Shown piece after piece: positions 49,709 to 61,257 of a stretch of 64,000 nt of DNA (positions are counted from its first letter, which is position 1; every line of letters begins with the position of its first letter). A program made the position numbers and the translations under genes. This stretch comes from Salvia splendens. Its lineage: Eukaryota > Streptophyta > Magnoliopsida > Lamiales > Lamiaceae. Where the stretch lies: assembly GCF_004379255.2 (NCBI RefSeq), contig NC_056042.1, forward strand, positions 18,771,901 through 18,835,900. Direction: 5' to 3'. The notes below the pieces were generated by a model that saw only the letters and a program-made list of their open reading frames with translations, did no database searches and had not been told where the DNA came from.

Positions 49709-51192
49709 TGATAAGTCGTATTCTAGGCCTCGGTTACTGGTCAGTATGACAGGTTTAAATGATTATATTTGCAAAGCAGTTGCTCAAAGTGTGCAGGATA
49801 AGTGTTCTGGCCAGTAGGGAAGTTCCGGAGTGTTCGGGTAGAAAAAAAAGCGCCAGCATGGTCTCATACTGATCCGTATACGTACTAAAACGGCTTGAGA
49901 TGAAGAAGACGGATAGCTGGGACGGATTACCCACAATTAAGGGCAAAGAAGTCAAATTGCAGCGAGGATTTACCCTAAAATCAAGGGTAGCCTCCCTATA
50001 AAAGGTAGCCAAGTTGGAGAGAGAAAAGGATGGACCGTCATCTTTAGGTAGAGAGTTCTCTCGGTAATTTCAGTCTTTCAGCCGTGTCCACTTCTTGCCT
50101 CGCCGAGCCATGATCACCTGATGTTCAGAATGTTCCCGAGTTCCAGTCATCGTCCATTCCAGTTAGCTAGATCGTAGTTCCAGTCAGAGATTTCATCGCC
50201 CGGAGTGGCAAACAATCTTTAAATTGCTTCCGTAGTTTAATTAGTTCTCCGTCTTTACGTTGGATTTCTGTTACATTTTGGGATTTTGTTGTTTTGAAAT
50301 GCTTGCTTGGATATCCGAACGTGTTAATGCTATGAAGTTGATTTCCGTTTCGTTCATTGTAGTGTTCTTTTCTTTCCTTGTCTAGTTAGCTTAGATCTAA
50401 GATTTCTCGGTGTTTTAAGTGCTAAATCTCTAAATTCTGTTACGTAACAAATTTCTTTAGGATAGGCAAACATGTACTATTTGATCTGGAAGTAGATCGT
50501 TGCATGCAAGGCTTCGTTTTATTTTCTGAATCGATCTTTCATGTTGACCAGCATGCAGAAGTCCAGTTTCAGTGTTTGATTTCAGATTTGATTTCTTAGT
50601 TTTAGATCTGTGTTCGCGAGTTGTTAATCTGCGTTTGCCGGGTTGGATCTGGAATTGTTATCTGAGTTTAAGTTGTGTTGTTGGAGAAGACGATGTCTAC
50701 ATCCAGATTGGGGACCACCTTACTTTTATTTACTTTTGCTTTCTTTTGTCCTTCACCTCTGGTTGTACCTGCAGATCTGTCAGCCTAGTCACCACTACCT
50801 CCACTACACTCTGAATATTCTGTTTAGCCAAAAATAGAAATACCGTCCTTTCCAAACAATTTCTGTTACACCATGTCCCCTCATTTCCACGTACACAGTT
50901 GCATTCCATGATCTGCTCCCCCATCCTAGTCAGTAGGACGCCACCCTTTAATTACTCGCCTAGGTAGAAACTCAACCCGAGCGTGGTAGCTAACCAACCC
51001 TCCAAAACATCACCGCAGTAGTTTAAACGCACCATCTCTGTGGGATTCGACCCTTACCTCCACTATACTGATCAGTAGAAGTGGGTTGAGGAATCTTTGA
51101 AGACGAGGTCTAGGCTTAGTTAGGATCTTTATCCTGCCAGTAGGATATATCCTCACTTGAACGACACCTACGCACCTCGTAAACCATCTTCA
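49709..51192 (+). repeat. 5' LTR of element G
   Basis: 1484 bp, TGATAAGTCGTATTC to CCATCTTCA. TATAAAAG at 49997-50004 is the likely promoter. Contains a GTGGGATTCGACCC block near 51040, shared in diverged form with H. Confidence 0.93.
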
Positions 51193-51194
51193 AA

Positions 51195-51212
51195 TGGCGC
51201 CGTTGCCGGGGA
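51195..51212 (+). other. tRNA-Asp primer binding site of G
   Basis: TGGCGCCGTTGCCGGGGA, identical to the site in H, two bases after the LTR. Confidence 0.9.
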
Positions 51213-51299
51213 TGGATGGCGTTTTATATACTATTGTGTGTGATACTTTGGCGTAAATATTGTGTATAATTTTTTTCTCTTTTTCTTTTGTTTCAGTTT

Positions 51300-54200
51300 A
51301 TGAGAAGCAGTTCGGATCCTAATCCGTGGAAACCGAAGATACTTCAGCGAGGATCCATACTTGTGACCACTCGTTCTGGCCTGTCAACAACTCTGTCTGA
51401 CCTAGACACGAGTAGCGACGAAGAACAGGACACCATAGAAGGACCAATTCCCGTGGAGTTACCACTGTTGGAAGGCAATCCAGGAATGGCTGCCAACATG
51501 GACGAAGATCCAGAGATCGGTACGCTGAATGCGCATACCGAAGGAGAACCACCGCAAGCTATCGTGGTCACCCCGGGACAGACTGCTTGTGACGTGAAGC
51601 CTCATGTCATAGCGATTCTACCTACATACTGCGGGAAAAGCTATGAAGGGCCGTATGAGTTCCTTCACGAATTTTGTAAGATTTGTAGAGCGCAGAGAAG
51701 ACCAGCAGGAGCGACTGAAGATGATTATAGGCTGAAAGCTCTGCCATTTGTGCTCAAGGGGGAAGCGAACACCTGGTTCATGCGCTTGCCCCCTGACTCT
51801 ATTGAGACTTGGGACGACTTCAAGTCAGCATTCCTGGGCGAGTTTTTTCCGTCATCTAAGACAAGCGCACTGAAGAGAGAAATAACGAATGTGAAGCAAG
51901 GATATGACGAACCCTTGAGCGATTATTGGGCAAGATACATGGGTCTTTTGGAATCATGTCCCAACCATCGCATGGCGGACATTGAAGTACATCATACTTT
52001 CTACGAGGGCATGAACGCGGTAACCAAAGACCTGGCCAATTCATCTTCGGGAGGAAGCTTCACGCAGTTACGGGTCAGCGAAGCAAAGAGAGTCCTAAGG
52101 AAGCTACTGAATGCAAAGAAAGAGTATGACCATTCAAGGGAAGGATACAACCGAGAGCGGGCTGCGGTTGCATCGACTACTGATCAGGAGAGTGGCGGAG
52201 CAAAAATGACGCCCGAGAAGGACCCAGTATTTCAAGAAGTAAGACGGCCAGAGATAGATCTGAACGAATCAGCCAGGAAACAGGGCCTCATGACGGACGA
52301 GGAGTTTGACTCGATAATGAACAGGGTAAACCAAAGAGAGGAGACAACTGACTTGGTGGCTGAGGGTCTGGACCTCGCACCAAGATCAGTAGGAGAGAAT
52401 GAACAAGCTCTTAGAGAACCCATACCGAAGGATAAGGCATCCCAGTCAGAAGGAGAAGAGGAGAGGGAAAAGCAGAGTGAAGCCAAGGAAGCAGGAACAG
52501 AGACAACAGAACCAGAGGTAGAGGCATCCACCCTAGGGGAACCTCCGGTAGTTAAACCGATCCCCGTCAGAAGGAAACTGGTAGTGAAGACAGGCTCCAA
52601 GGCAGAGCCACCCAAACCGCAGAGGAAATCGCAACGTTGTTTGGGGAAGTGGGCACCCAACAGGGCAGAACCGAACACGGCGGAGGATCCCCTAGAGATC
52701 GGGAGTGATGACGAACCCTGTCCGGCGCAAGAGGATCAGGGTGTGGAAGCCGAGCAGATGGCTGAGGGACTGGACCTCGCACCCGAGTCAGTGAGCCCCG
52801 AACAATTGGAGAAGGAAGATGCCAAGAAAGAGTGTAGCTCCGCTACCCAGGAGACGCCACCAACCGAGGCGGAAGAGGAAGCTAGATACCAAGTAGAAAG
52901 GAAAAGAAAGGGCAAGACCGTTGTGGAGAAAAAATCAAAAACCAAAAGAATGCGTACCCCGAACACAGGCATAGTGATCACTGAGACTGCCCGGAGGACC
53001 CCATCAAACCGGCAGACACAGAGCGATAGTGAGTACGAGGCCAGTGAAGAATCTGAATCAGATAGCGACACAACCATGGAAGAGGAGGAATACAAGGAGC
53101 GGGAACTCCCCAACGATCATCGAGAACTGTTGCATCCACCTGCCGAACCACTCCGGTATAAGCGTTGGACGGTGGAACTCACGGATGACGTTGTGGAAGA
53201 GATGAAGTTGTTTGACGACAAGAAGCTCCAGTCAGTTTACCGCACAAAGAACGCAAAAGGCAAGAAGGTTAAGTGTGGAAAGGTAATTCATCTCCCATCC
53301 TTAGATGAGATGCAAATTAGGGAATCGTTTCTAGCCCTTTTGCATGAGTTGGGTTTTGAATGGTTGATGAGGAATGAGAAGTTAAGTGTCCCGGTCGATT
53401 TGGCCAAGGAGTTTTTCGCAACTTTTCGATTCGAAGTCACAACTGATTTGGATATAGAGTGTGTTAGCTTCAGGGTATTTGGAGGAGAAATTAGGATGAA
53501 TCTGATTGAGTGGACTGTGAGGTTGGGTATGTGCAGTTTGGAGGAGGCAATAGGACTTGAATGGAGAAACAGGGAGCGGGGGATTCCCCGCCGGCATGTG
53601 GAATTTGAGCCCCAGTCGGCCTGGGAGGAACTTACTCACCCCGGAGCAGGGCAGTTCCAATCCACGATCTCCCGATCGATCCACCTTAGCGACCCCGTTT
53701 TACGCCTGGTTCAACTTTTTTTAGACTACAATCTTTTGGGGCAGTCTAATTCGGCAGTCCGGACATCAATGACGGAGTTGTACCTTATATGGTGTGCAAA
53801 AAAGGGCAAGAAGCTGCACTTAGGGTTCTGGACTGCATACACATGTCACCTCGTCGCAACTCACCCAGCACGGAATATTTCCCTCTGCCATATATTGGGA
53901 ATCTTCATGAGGAACAACATCACCGTTTCGGAGGACGAAGACCTAACCCCACTAACGATGGTGAGCGCCCCAGGATTGTTCGACATCCCTCTGTTCGTCC
54001 GAACGAACACGGTGTACATGAGGCAGGGCGTGCCCTACTTTTATGCGATGGGAGAAGAGGCAATACCCACTGCTCGGATAACAACAGCTCAGGATGCACC
54101 AGGACATGACCAGAGGCGAGACAGAATTGAACAATCTGTGGAAAAGATGGCTGAGGAGAATAGACAGATGAGGGAAGAAATGATTCGTTTAGCGTCAGAA

Positions 54201-54722
54201 ATGGAACAGGTATTGAAGGAGTCTGCGGAGCAGAGAATACTGACTCAGAAGCAAGCCGCTCTAGAAAGGACAGTCACTGAAATGGCAGAGGAGAATCAGC
54301 AATTGAAGGCAGAGGTGATCAAGCTGGCAGGAGTTGTGGAAAGGATGTTGAAGGGCTCTGCAGAGCAGGATATGATGCATCAGAGGCAGACGGCCATGGA
54401 AGCTATCGTATCAGATCTCGGGGAGGAAAACTCCAAGATGCAAAACGCAATGAACAGAATGTTAGCCAATATGGATAACATCTTAGAAGAAATGACCTCC
54501 CTGAGGAAGGAGCAAGCTGCAGGACCGAGTTGCCATGGTGGCCGGACTGAGGAACCACATATCCAAGAGACCGGAGTAGAAGATGAGCAAGAGACAGCGG
54601 ACGCCGAGGTGCCGGCAAGAGCCGAGGAGCCGGCGAAGGAAAATGAAACTGGAACGGAAGAGGACAACCCGAAGGAACAACCTGCACCACCTGCCCCACG
54701 AAGGAGCAGGCAACTTCGATAG
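51300..54722 (+). CDS. Gag fused to Athila third-ORF protein, about 1140 aa, intact
   Basis: First ATG is at 51300 (MRSSSDPNPWKP), after a pyrimidine tract ending CAG; the frame is open to TAG 54722. Residues about 85-285 are a retrotransposon Gag domain (ALPFVLKGEANTWFMRLPPD; YDEPLSDYWARYMGLL; SSGGSFTQLRVSEA), closely like Gag of H. No zinc knuckle is seen. A charged linker (about 290-610) repeats EGLDLAP twice and is Lys/Arg-rich near 540. Residues about 620-910 match the third ORF of H (GFEWLMRNEKLSVPVDLAKEF; PQSAWEELTHPGAGQF; IWCAKKGKKLHLGFW). A coiled coil follows (about 940-1075) and an acidic, Pro-rich tail. Pol, which separates these parts in H, is missing and the frame is kept. The product could form particles served by the polymerase of a related element; that is inference. 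Confidence 0.9.
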   Translation: MRSSSDPNPWKPKILQRGSILVTTRSGLSTTLSDLDTSSDEEQDTIEGPIPVELPLLEGNPGMAANMDEDPEIGTLNAHTEGEPPQAIVVTPGQTACDVKPHVIAILPTYCGKSYEGPYEFLHEFCKICRAQRRPAGATEDDYRLKALPFVLKGEANTWFMRLPPDSIETWDDFKSAFLGEFFPSSKTSALKREITNVKQGYDEPLSDYWARYMGLLESCPNHRMADIEVHHTFYEGMNAVTKDLANSSSGGSFTQLRVSEAKRVLRKLLNAKKEYDHSREGYNRERAAVASTTDQESGGAKMTPEKDPVFQEVRRPEIDLNESARKQGLMTDEEFDSIMNRVNQREETTDLVAEGLDLAPRSVGENEQALREPIPKDKASQSEGEEEREKQSEAKEAGTETTEPEVEASTLGEPPVVKPIPVRRKLVVKTGSKAEPPKPQRKSQRCLGKWAPNRAEPNTAEDPLEIGSDDEPCPAQEDQGVEAEQMAEGLDLAPESVSPEQLEKEDAKKECSSATQETPPTEAEEEARYQVERKRKGKTVVEKKSKTKRMRTPNTGIVITETARRTPSNRQTQSDSEYEASEESESDSDTTMEEEEYKERELPNDHRELLHPPAEPLRYKRWTVELTDDVVEEMKLFDDKKLQSVYRTKNAKGKKVKCGKVIHLPSLDEMQIRESFLALLHELGFEWLMRNEKLSVPVDLAKEFFATFRFEVTTDLDIECVSFRVFGGEIRMNLIEWTVRLGMCSLEEAIGLEWRNRERGIPRRHVEFEPQSAWEELTHPGAGQFQSTISRSIHLSDPVLRLVQLFLDYNLLGQSNSAVRTSMTELYLIWCAKKGKKLHLGFWTAYTCHLVATHPARNISLCHILGIFMRNNITVSEDEDLTPLTMVSAPGLFDIPLFVRTNTVYMRQGVPYFYAMGEEAIPTARITTAQDAPGHDQRRDRIEQSVEKMAEENRQMREEMIRLASEMEQVLKESAEQRILTQKQAALERTVTEMAEENQQLKAEVIKLAGVVERMLKGSAEQDMMHQRQTAMEAIVSDLGEENSKMQNAMNRMLANMDNILEEMTSLRKEQAAGPSCHGGRTEEPHIQETGVEDEQETADAEVPARAEEPAKENETGTEEDNPKEQPAPPAPRRSRQLR

Positions 54723-56482
54723 ACCCCCCCCTACTGACCAAGTTAGTTTTTTTTTTTTTTTTTTTTAAGCTTTTTTTAACTTTTCGTATTTTTGTTATAT
54801 TGTGGTATTCGGTTAGGTAGTATAATCTGTGTTTGCGAGCAAACCCCACTTCATAGCACTTAGCCTATTCCATAGTCTAAGTGTGAGAAGTTAGGGTTTG
54901 TTTCTTGGTAGCATGTTTTCTGTGTTTCTTTTGTATATACGTGTTTCTTTGTTTAGTGGATTTTGTCCGGTGTTCAAACCTCTCCCACTTAGCCTATTCC
55001 ATAGCCTAAGTGTGAGAAGTTTCTGTTTGAGTTGTTATTTTTGTTTGTTATTTTGTTGTCTGTGTGTCTACCATACTGGCCAGTACTTTTTTTTCCACTT
55101 CACAGCCTTATCTGGGGCAGACACTTGTGAAGTAGGAGGGGGGACGTAATGGCCAGTATGATGTATATATGTGTGTTCTGTGTTTGTGCTCGTTTTGTGT
55201 TTTTTTTTAGGTCTAGTTTTTTTATGTTGTGTGCTGATTTGGGCTTAAAACTCAACCGTCCTGAGCTGGAGGTGAGGGGAATTGAGGGAGATAAGACAAG
55301 CTGGAAAACAGAAACCACCCCCCTTAGTACCTCCTAGCCAGGATTGATGATGTGAGTATGAGAGAAAAGCCCACACTTAGAGCCAAACACGAAAGCCCTC
55401 TAAAATGTGAGTTATAAGCCTTAAAGTGGAACCACTTTCCACATACACTTAAGAAAAGAGAGGCTGCCACAATTTGCCTAGGGTGAAGTGATCACGGGTA
55501 GCAAATACTGAAGGCAATAGGAACCCCCCCGTTCAAAAAAAAAAAAAAAAAAAAAAAAACCACCACCTTTAGAACCCTTTTTTCTTAACCTTTTATACCC
55601 AGATAAACACCCCTAGCCCCTGGGACTGTGTGTAAGGCATGAAACAAATGGAGCTTACTGGCTAGGAAGAAGTGTGAAAAAAGCAGAAACCAGCTGGGCA
55701 GGAAGTTAGAAGAAAATCGACCAGGGAGACATTCTAGGTCCAAAAAAAGGAAGGGATAAGGGTGGCAAAGCCACGGAAAAAAAAAGAGAGGAAGAAAGAA
55801 AGAAAAGAAGAAAATGGTCAGAGATTTGACCACACAAAAAAATGAAGGAATAAGGGTGGCGAAGCCACAAGAAGCCTACTAACCAGTTGGAAACTCAAGC
55901 CAGAAGCACCAGCTAAGAAAAGCAACTGATCAGAAGCCTGATGCACACAATCCCCCTTCATAAATTAAATAGAAGTTTTTGAACCTTAGAGCCTTAGGAA
56001 CATCTACCCAAAACACTACAACCCAACAGCCCCGTTACAAGCCTTAAAGTCCTTCAGTAGCTGCACGAGAGATCTAAGTCCAAAGCAATTGTGGTTGAGC
56101 ATGATGAGAGAATTCAGTCCTAACGTTCCTGGTGAGGTGCGAGTGACTGAGTGAACCTAGTGGTTGACCGAGAGTGTGGACGATCTTGACAAGCAGATGT
56201 ACTGACTGGGAGAGAAAGAGGGGGGCGGCAGAAGTTCAAGGCTGTCTAAGGCCGGATTGCACCTGATCCCGAGGGGAGGGATGGTTGAAAATGTAGCCCA
56301 ATCTGTTAGTGTTTTATGTATTTCTGTGTTTGTGTTTGTGTTTTCTTTCTTCTTCGTCGTTGTAGTCTAGAGTCCAGTTTTAGGTAAAGTCGGGCAGGGA
56401 AGTAACCAGGCTAGAATGCGACTTATTGCTTTTTGTTTGTTCTTCACGCTTGAGGGCAAGCATGTGGTAAGTGTGAGCAGTT
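54723..56482 (+). other. 3' untranslated region of element G
   Basis: No ORF of note. Holds a T-run (54750-54768), an A-run near 55536-55559, AAGTGTGAGAAGTT twice (54879-54892, 55008-55021) as near-copies of the terminal primer tract at 56469-56482, a nested inverted repeat (55072-55160), and GGGTGGC(A/G)AAGCCAC palindromes near 55760 and 55852. Confidence 0.7.
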
Positions 56483-57965
56483 TGATAAGTCGTATTCTAG
56501 GCCTCGGTTACTGGTCAGTATGACAGGTTTAAATGATTATATTTGCAAAGCAGTTGCTCAAAGTGTGCAGGATAAGTGTTCTGGCCAGTAGGGAAGTTCC
56601 GGAGTGTTCGGGTAGAAAAAAAGCGCCAGCATGGTCTCATACTGATCCGTATACGTGCTAAAACGGCTTGAGATGAAGAAGACGGATAGCTGGGACGGAT
56701 TACCCACAATTAAGGGCAAAGAAGTCAAATTGCAGCGAGGATTTACCCTAAAATCAAGGGTAGCCTCCCTATAAAAGGTAGCCAAGTTGGAGAGAGAAAA
56801 GGATGGACCGTCATCTTTAGGTAGAGAGTTCTCTCGGTAATTTCAGTCTTTCAGCCGTGTCCACTTCTTGCCTCGCCGAGCCATGATCACCTGACGTTCA
56901 GAATGTTCCCGAGTTCCAGTCATCGTCCATTCCAGTTAGCTAGATCGTAGTTCCAGTCAGAGATTTCATCGCCCGGAGTGGCAAACAATCTTTAAATTGC
57001 TTCCGTAGTTTAATTAGTTCTCCGTCTTTACGTTGGATTTCTGTTACATTTTGGGATTTTGTTGTTTTGAAATGCTTGCTTGGATATCCGAACGTGTTAA
57101 TGCTATGAAGTTGATTTCCGTTTCGTTCATTGTAGTGTTCTTTTCTTTCCTTGTCTAGTTAGCTTAGATCTAAGATTTCTCGGTGTTTTAAGTGCTAAAT
57201 CTCTAAATTCTGTTACGTAACAAATTTCTTTAGGATAGGCAAACATGTACTATTTGATCTGGAAGTAGATCGTTGCATGCAAGGCTTCGTTTTATTTTCT
57301 GAATCGATCTTTCATGTTGACCAGCATGCAGAAGTCCAGTTTCAGTGTTTGATTTCAGATTTGATTTCTTAGTTTTAGATCTGTGTTCGCGAGTTGTTAA
57401 TCTGCGTTTGCCGGGTTGGATCTGGAATTGTTATCTGAGTTTAAGTTGTGTTGTTGGAGAAGACGATGTCTACATCCAGATTGGGGACCACCTTACTTTT
57501 ATTTACTTTTGCTTTCTTTTGTCCTTCACCTCTGGTTGTACCTGCAGATCTGTCAGCCTAGTCACCACTACCTCCACTACACTCTGAATATTCTGTTTAG
57601 CCAAAAATAGAAATACCGTCCTTTCCAAACAATTTCTGTTACACCATGTCCCCTCATTTCCACGTACACAGTTGCATTCCATGATCTGCTCCCCCATCCT
57701 AGTCAGTAGGACGCCACCCTTTAATTACTCGCCTAGGTAGAAACTCAACCCGAGCGTGGTAGCTAACCAACCCTCCAAAACATCACCGCAGTAGTTTAAA
57801 CGCACCATCTCTGTGGGATTCGACCCTTACCTCCACTATACTGATCAGTAGAAGTGGGTTGAGGAATCTTTGAAGACGAGGTCTAGGCTTAGTTAGGATC
57901 TTTATCCTGCCAGTAGGATATATCCTCACTTGAACGACACCTACGCACCTCGTAAACCATCTTCA
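56483..57965 (+). repeat. 3' LTR of element G
   Basis: 1483 bp, nearly identical to the 5' copy (differences noticed: one A fewer in the run near 56615, G for A in TACGT(A/G)CTAAA, C for T in CTGA(C/T)GTTCAG). Confidence 0.93.
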
Positions 57966-59785
57966 GAAGACTATGTAATGAATCATAAACCCAGCAGTGA
58001 AGTGGCTCTTGAAGAGCTAACTTCTGTCACAAGTTCCATTAACCAAGAACAAGTACCAAGTGTACAAACAATTCCCGAAACTTCAACTTCTACTCCAAGC
58101 ATTGTAGTGCCGCGCCGCAGTGGGAGGGTCTCGCATGAGCCCGAAAGATACATTGGTTTGGGGGAATCCATGGATCACTCCTCGGACAACAATGTATTAG
58201 ATCCATGGAACTTTGCAGAGGCGCTGGCAGATGTCGATCATTGCGAATGGGTGAAAGCAATGGATTCGGAACTACAATCTATGATAGACAAAGACGTCTA
58301 CGATTTGTCCGTCCTACCCGAGGGTTGTACCGCCATTGGGAGTAAGTGGATATACAAACGTAAACGTGGACCCGATGGACGAGTTAAAGTTTTTAAGGCA
58401 AGACTAGTGGCTAAGGGGTATACCCAAAAGGAAGGTGTCGATTACGACGAGACTTTCTCCTCAGTGGCCATGCTCAAATCGATCCAGATACTATTATCTA
58501 TAGCAACTTATATGGATTGGGATGTATGGTAGATGGACGTTAAGACTGCATTTCTAAACGGCGGTCTTGAGGAGAACATCTACATGGAACAACCCGAAGG
58601 ATATGCCATAAAGGGCAAAGAACACATGGTTTGGAAGCTTAAGCAGGCTATTTATGGCCTTAAGCAAGCATCTAGATCGTGGAACCAGTGTTTCGATCAA
58701 ACTGTTCGGAAGTTTGGATTCGAAAAGTGCCCAAGTGAAAGCTGCGTGTATAAGAAGGTTGAAAATGGGAATGTAGTGTTCTTAGTTTTATATGTAGATG
58801 ACATTCTTCTAATTGGAAATAATAAAAAGATGTTGTCATCAGTACGAACTTGGTTGTCAAACCAGTTCGAGATGAAGGATATGTGAGACGCTGGACACAT
58901 CCTCAGGATCAAGGTTCAAGCAAGATGTTGTGCTTATCTCAAGAACCTTACATCAACACAGTACTTAGTCGTTTTATCATGCAGGACGCCAAGAAAGGTT
59001 TCTTACCTTTTAGACATGTCATCCATCTATCTCAAGAGGTGTGCCCGAAAACGCCGTCTGAGATACAAGCAATGAGAAGGATTACATATGCTTCGGCAGT
59101 TGGAAGTCTCATGTATGCTATGCTTTGTACGAGACCTTATATTTGCTTTGCTGTTGGCATGGTGGCAAGATATCAGTCAAATCCGGGCCAAGGACATTGG
59201 ACTGCTGTAAAGAACATACTCAAGTACCTTAAACGGACTAAGGACTATGCTCTATTTTACAATGCAGTTGAGCTCTGTCCTTTGGGATATACTGACTCAG
59301 ATTTTCAAGCTGATCAGGACTCGAGAAAATCTACTTCTGGATATGTGTTCATCTTAGGAGGTGGAGCCGTAATTTGGAATAGTGTGAAGCAGAAATGTAT
59401 CGCGGACTCAACCATGGAAGCCGAGTATGTGGCCACTTCGGAGGCTGCAAAAGAGGCAGTATGGTTCAAGAACCTCCTTATGGATTTAGGCGTGGTTACG
59501 AATCTGCCCAAGAGCATCACCGTTTATTGTGACAATTCTGGTGTTGTGGCAAATTTGAAAGAACCAAGAGCTCACAAAGCGAGCAAACACATAGAGCGGA
59601 AGTATCATATCATCAGGGATATAGTGCAGAGAGGAGACATACGAGTGGTCAAGATTGCGTCAGAGAATAACCTGGCAGATCCCTTTACAAAGGCATTGAC
59701 GGTGAAACATCAACTCGCTTTTAGTATAAGTGGGAGAAATTTAGACGTGTGCACTACTATTTTGTATACTCGAAAACTGTTTTGA
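57966..59785 (+). pseudogene. Copia A pol continued: RT and RNase H, degraded
   Basis: Resumes at the duplicated GAAGA (DYVMNHKPSSEVAL). RT: SKWIYKRKRGPDG, LVAKGYTQKEGVDYDETFS, TAG at 58530-58532, then MDVKTAFLNGGL and YVDDILLIGN. TGA at 58884-58886 with a frameshift to the 58850-59785 frame. RNase H: YTDSDFQADQDSRKSTSGYV, DSTMEAEYVATSEAAKE and YCDNSGVVANLKEPRAHKA. Lesions abolish one continuous product. Confidence 0.9.
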
Positions 59786-59800
59786 GTATAAGTGGGAGAT

Positions 59801-61257
59801 TGTTAGAGTTTGTATACTAGAAATCACCTTTCGAGTGATTGAATACTGTAAAACTCTAATTATTATTTTCCAATGAATGAAACAGATTATTTTTGTCATA
59901 ATGTTGTTATGTTTTACATTTAATGGATGTATATTGCATATTTAAATGTATAAGCGAACATAACAAAGTCTAAGTCTTTGTTTTAGTAGACCGGTTGTGG
60001 GCTGCGCTCAATTTAAGGTACGCGGTCAGTCCTGAACAAAGAAAAATATGAATTTCACAACCTAGATAGACCTAGACTACCTATTGTGAAAGGTTGCAAT
60101 GTCAGTCCGATTATTTCTAAGCCTTATTGAAATAAGATGACGTTGGTGTGGTATAGCACTGAATGGATCTAATAGCAAGACGAGTCTTTATGATATCTAC
60201 TGAAAGACAAGGTCTTGATAAATAATTTCTTAATCAATGTACGTTAGCATTGAGCATACGATATTGAGTATCTACTACTTTGACTTACCAAAGGTGCGAG
60301 TTTTTCGTCACCCAACGATCCAGGTATATTGGGTAGTGGTGATCATTATCTAGCGGTGCTAGGATTTGTTGAATCATGCACGAGGAGAGTCTCGTTTGAT
60401 AACATCCACAAGAGGAGCTCGAAACAAGGTTTTATTATTCAGAACCTAGCTTGTTGGAGTTTGATTACTCTATGAATAATAAATAAGAGTTTCTTGCTAA
60501 GTCCACTCTTGGAAATTAAAATATGTTAATTAATTAAGTCCATAGCAGACATTGATTAATTAATGGATGTTTCTATCTTAAGCGCGGGAAATGAATTAAA
60601 CAAATAAAAGGAAACCTGGAATACTTGTAATTTTGGATTTGGAAAGGCAGTGCAATATTACTTCTGCAGTGGCTGCTTGTAATATTCCAATATAAGCTTA
60701 TATTAAATTGTGAGTTCAATTTAATTAGTAAAAAGCTAATTGGGTTAGGTCATGTCCAAATTCTTCCTTAGATCCCTGACTGGGCCCAATATGTGACTTA
60801 ATATAAATAGGAGAATAAAGGAGACAGAGAAGACAACTTTTCCACATCATAATTTTCGTTCCCCTCTGTTTAGAGAGAGAATCGAAAATTGCTCTCCTTC
60901 CGTGAGCAGATTTCTGTCTTCGTTATTTAAGTCCTAGTACACTGGTGAGATTTGCCCACACAAATATCAGTCTACAGTCCGGGACACCAGTCAGAAGATC
61001 CGAGGTCGAGTTCTCAAGATCTTCACGTGGAGAAGAAGCAAGCCATCTTCGATTCGTAAGAGAATCAACAAGGTAAATTGGCTAACACCGTAGTATGCAT
61101 GTTTTATGTATTATTTATGCTAAAGCATGTTTAAAATTCAAGTTATGAGCATGATACATGTGATAATTACTAGAATAGAATTTGTTTAAATAATCTGCTA
61201 AATAGATAAGTTTTATGTAATCCGTTAGAACGCACGCTTCCGCTACCAACCCCTTCA
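59801..61257 (+). repeat. 3' LTR of copia A
   Basis: 1457 bp, preceded by AGTGGGAGAT, starting TGTTAGAGTTTGTATAC and ending CCCCTTCA, followed by the GCTAG duplication. Confidence 0.92.

Larger units (their letters stand above)
49704..57970 (+). mobile_element. Element G: complete, pol-less Athila-like LTR retrotransposon
   Basis: LTRs 49709-51192 and 56483-57965 with GAAGA at 49704-49708 and 57966-57970. tRNA-Asp primer site, a single long ORF, a 1.76-kb 3' untranslated region, then AAGTGTGAGCAGTT abutting the 3' LTR as the likely plus-strand primer. By eye the LTRs differ by two substitutions and one A-run length change in about 1.48 kb, so the insertion is young. There is no protease, RT, RNase H or integrase. 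Confidence 0.93.
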
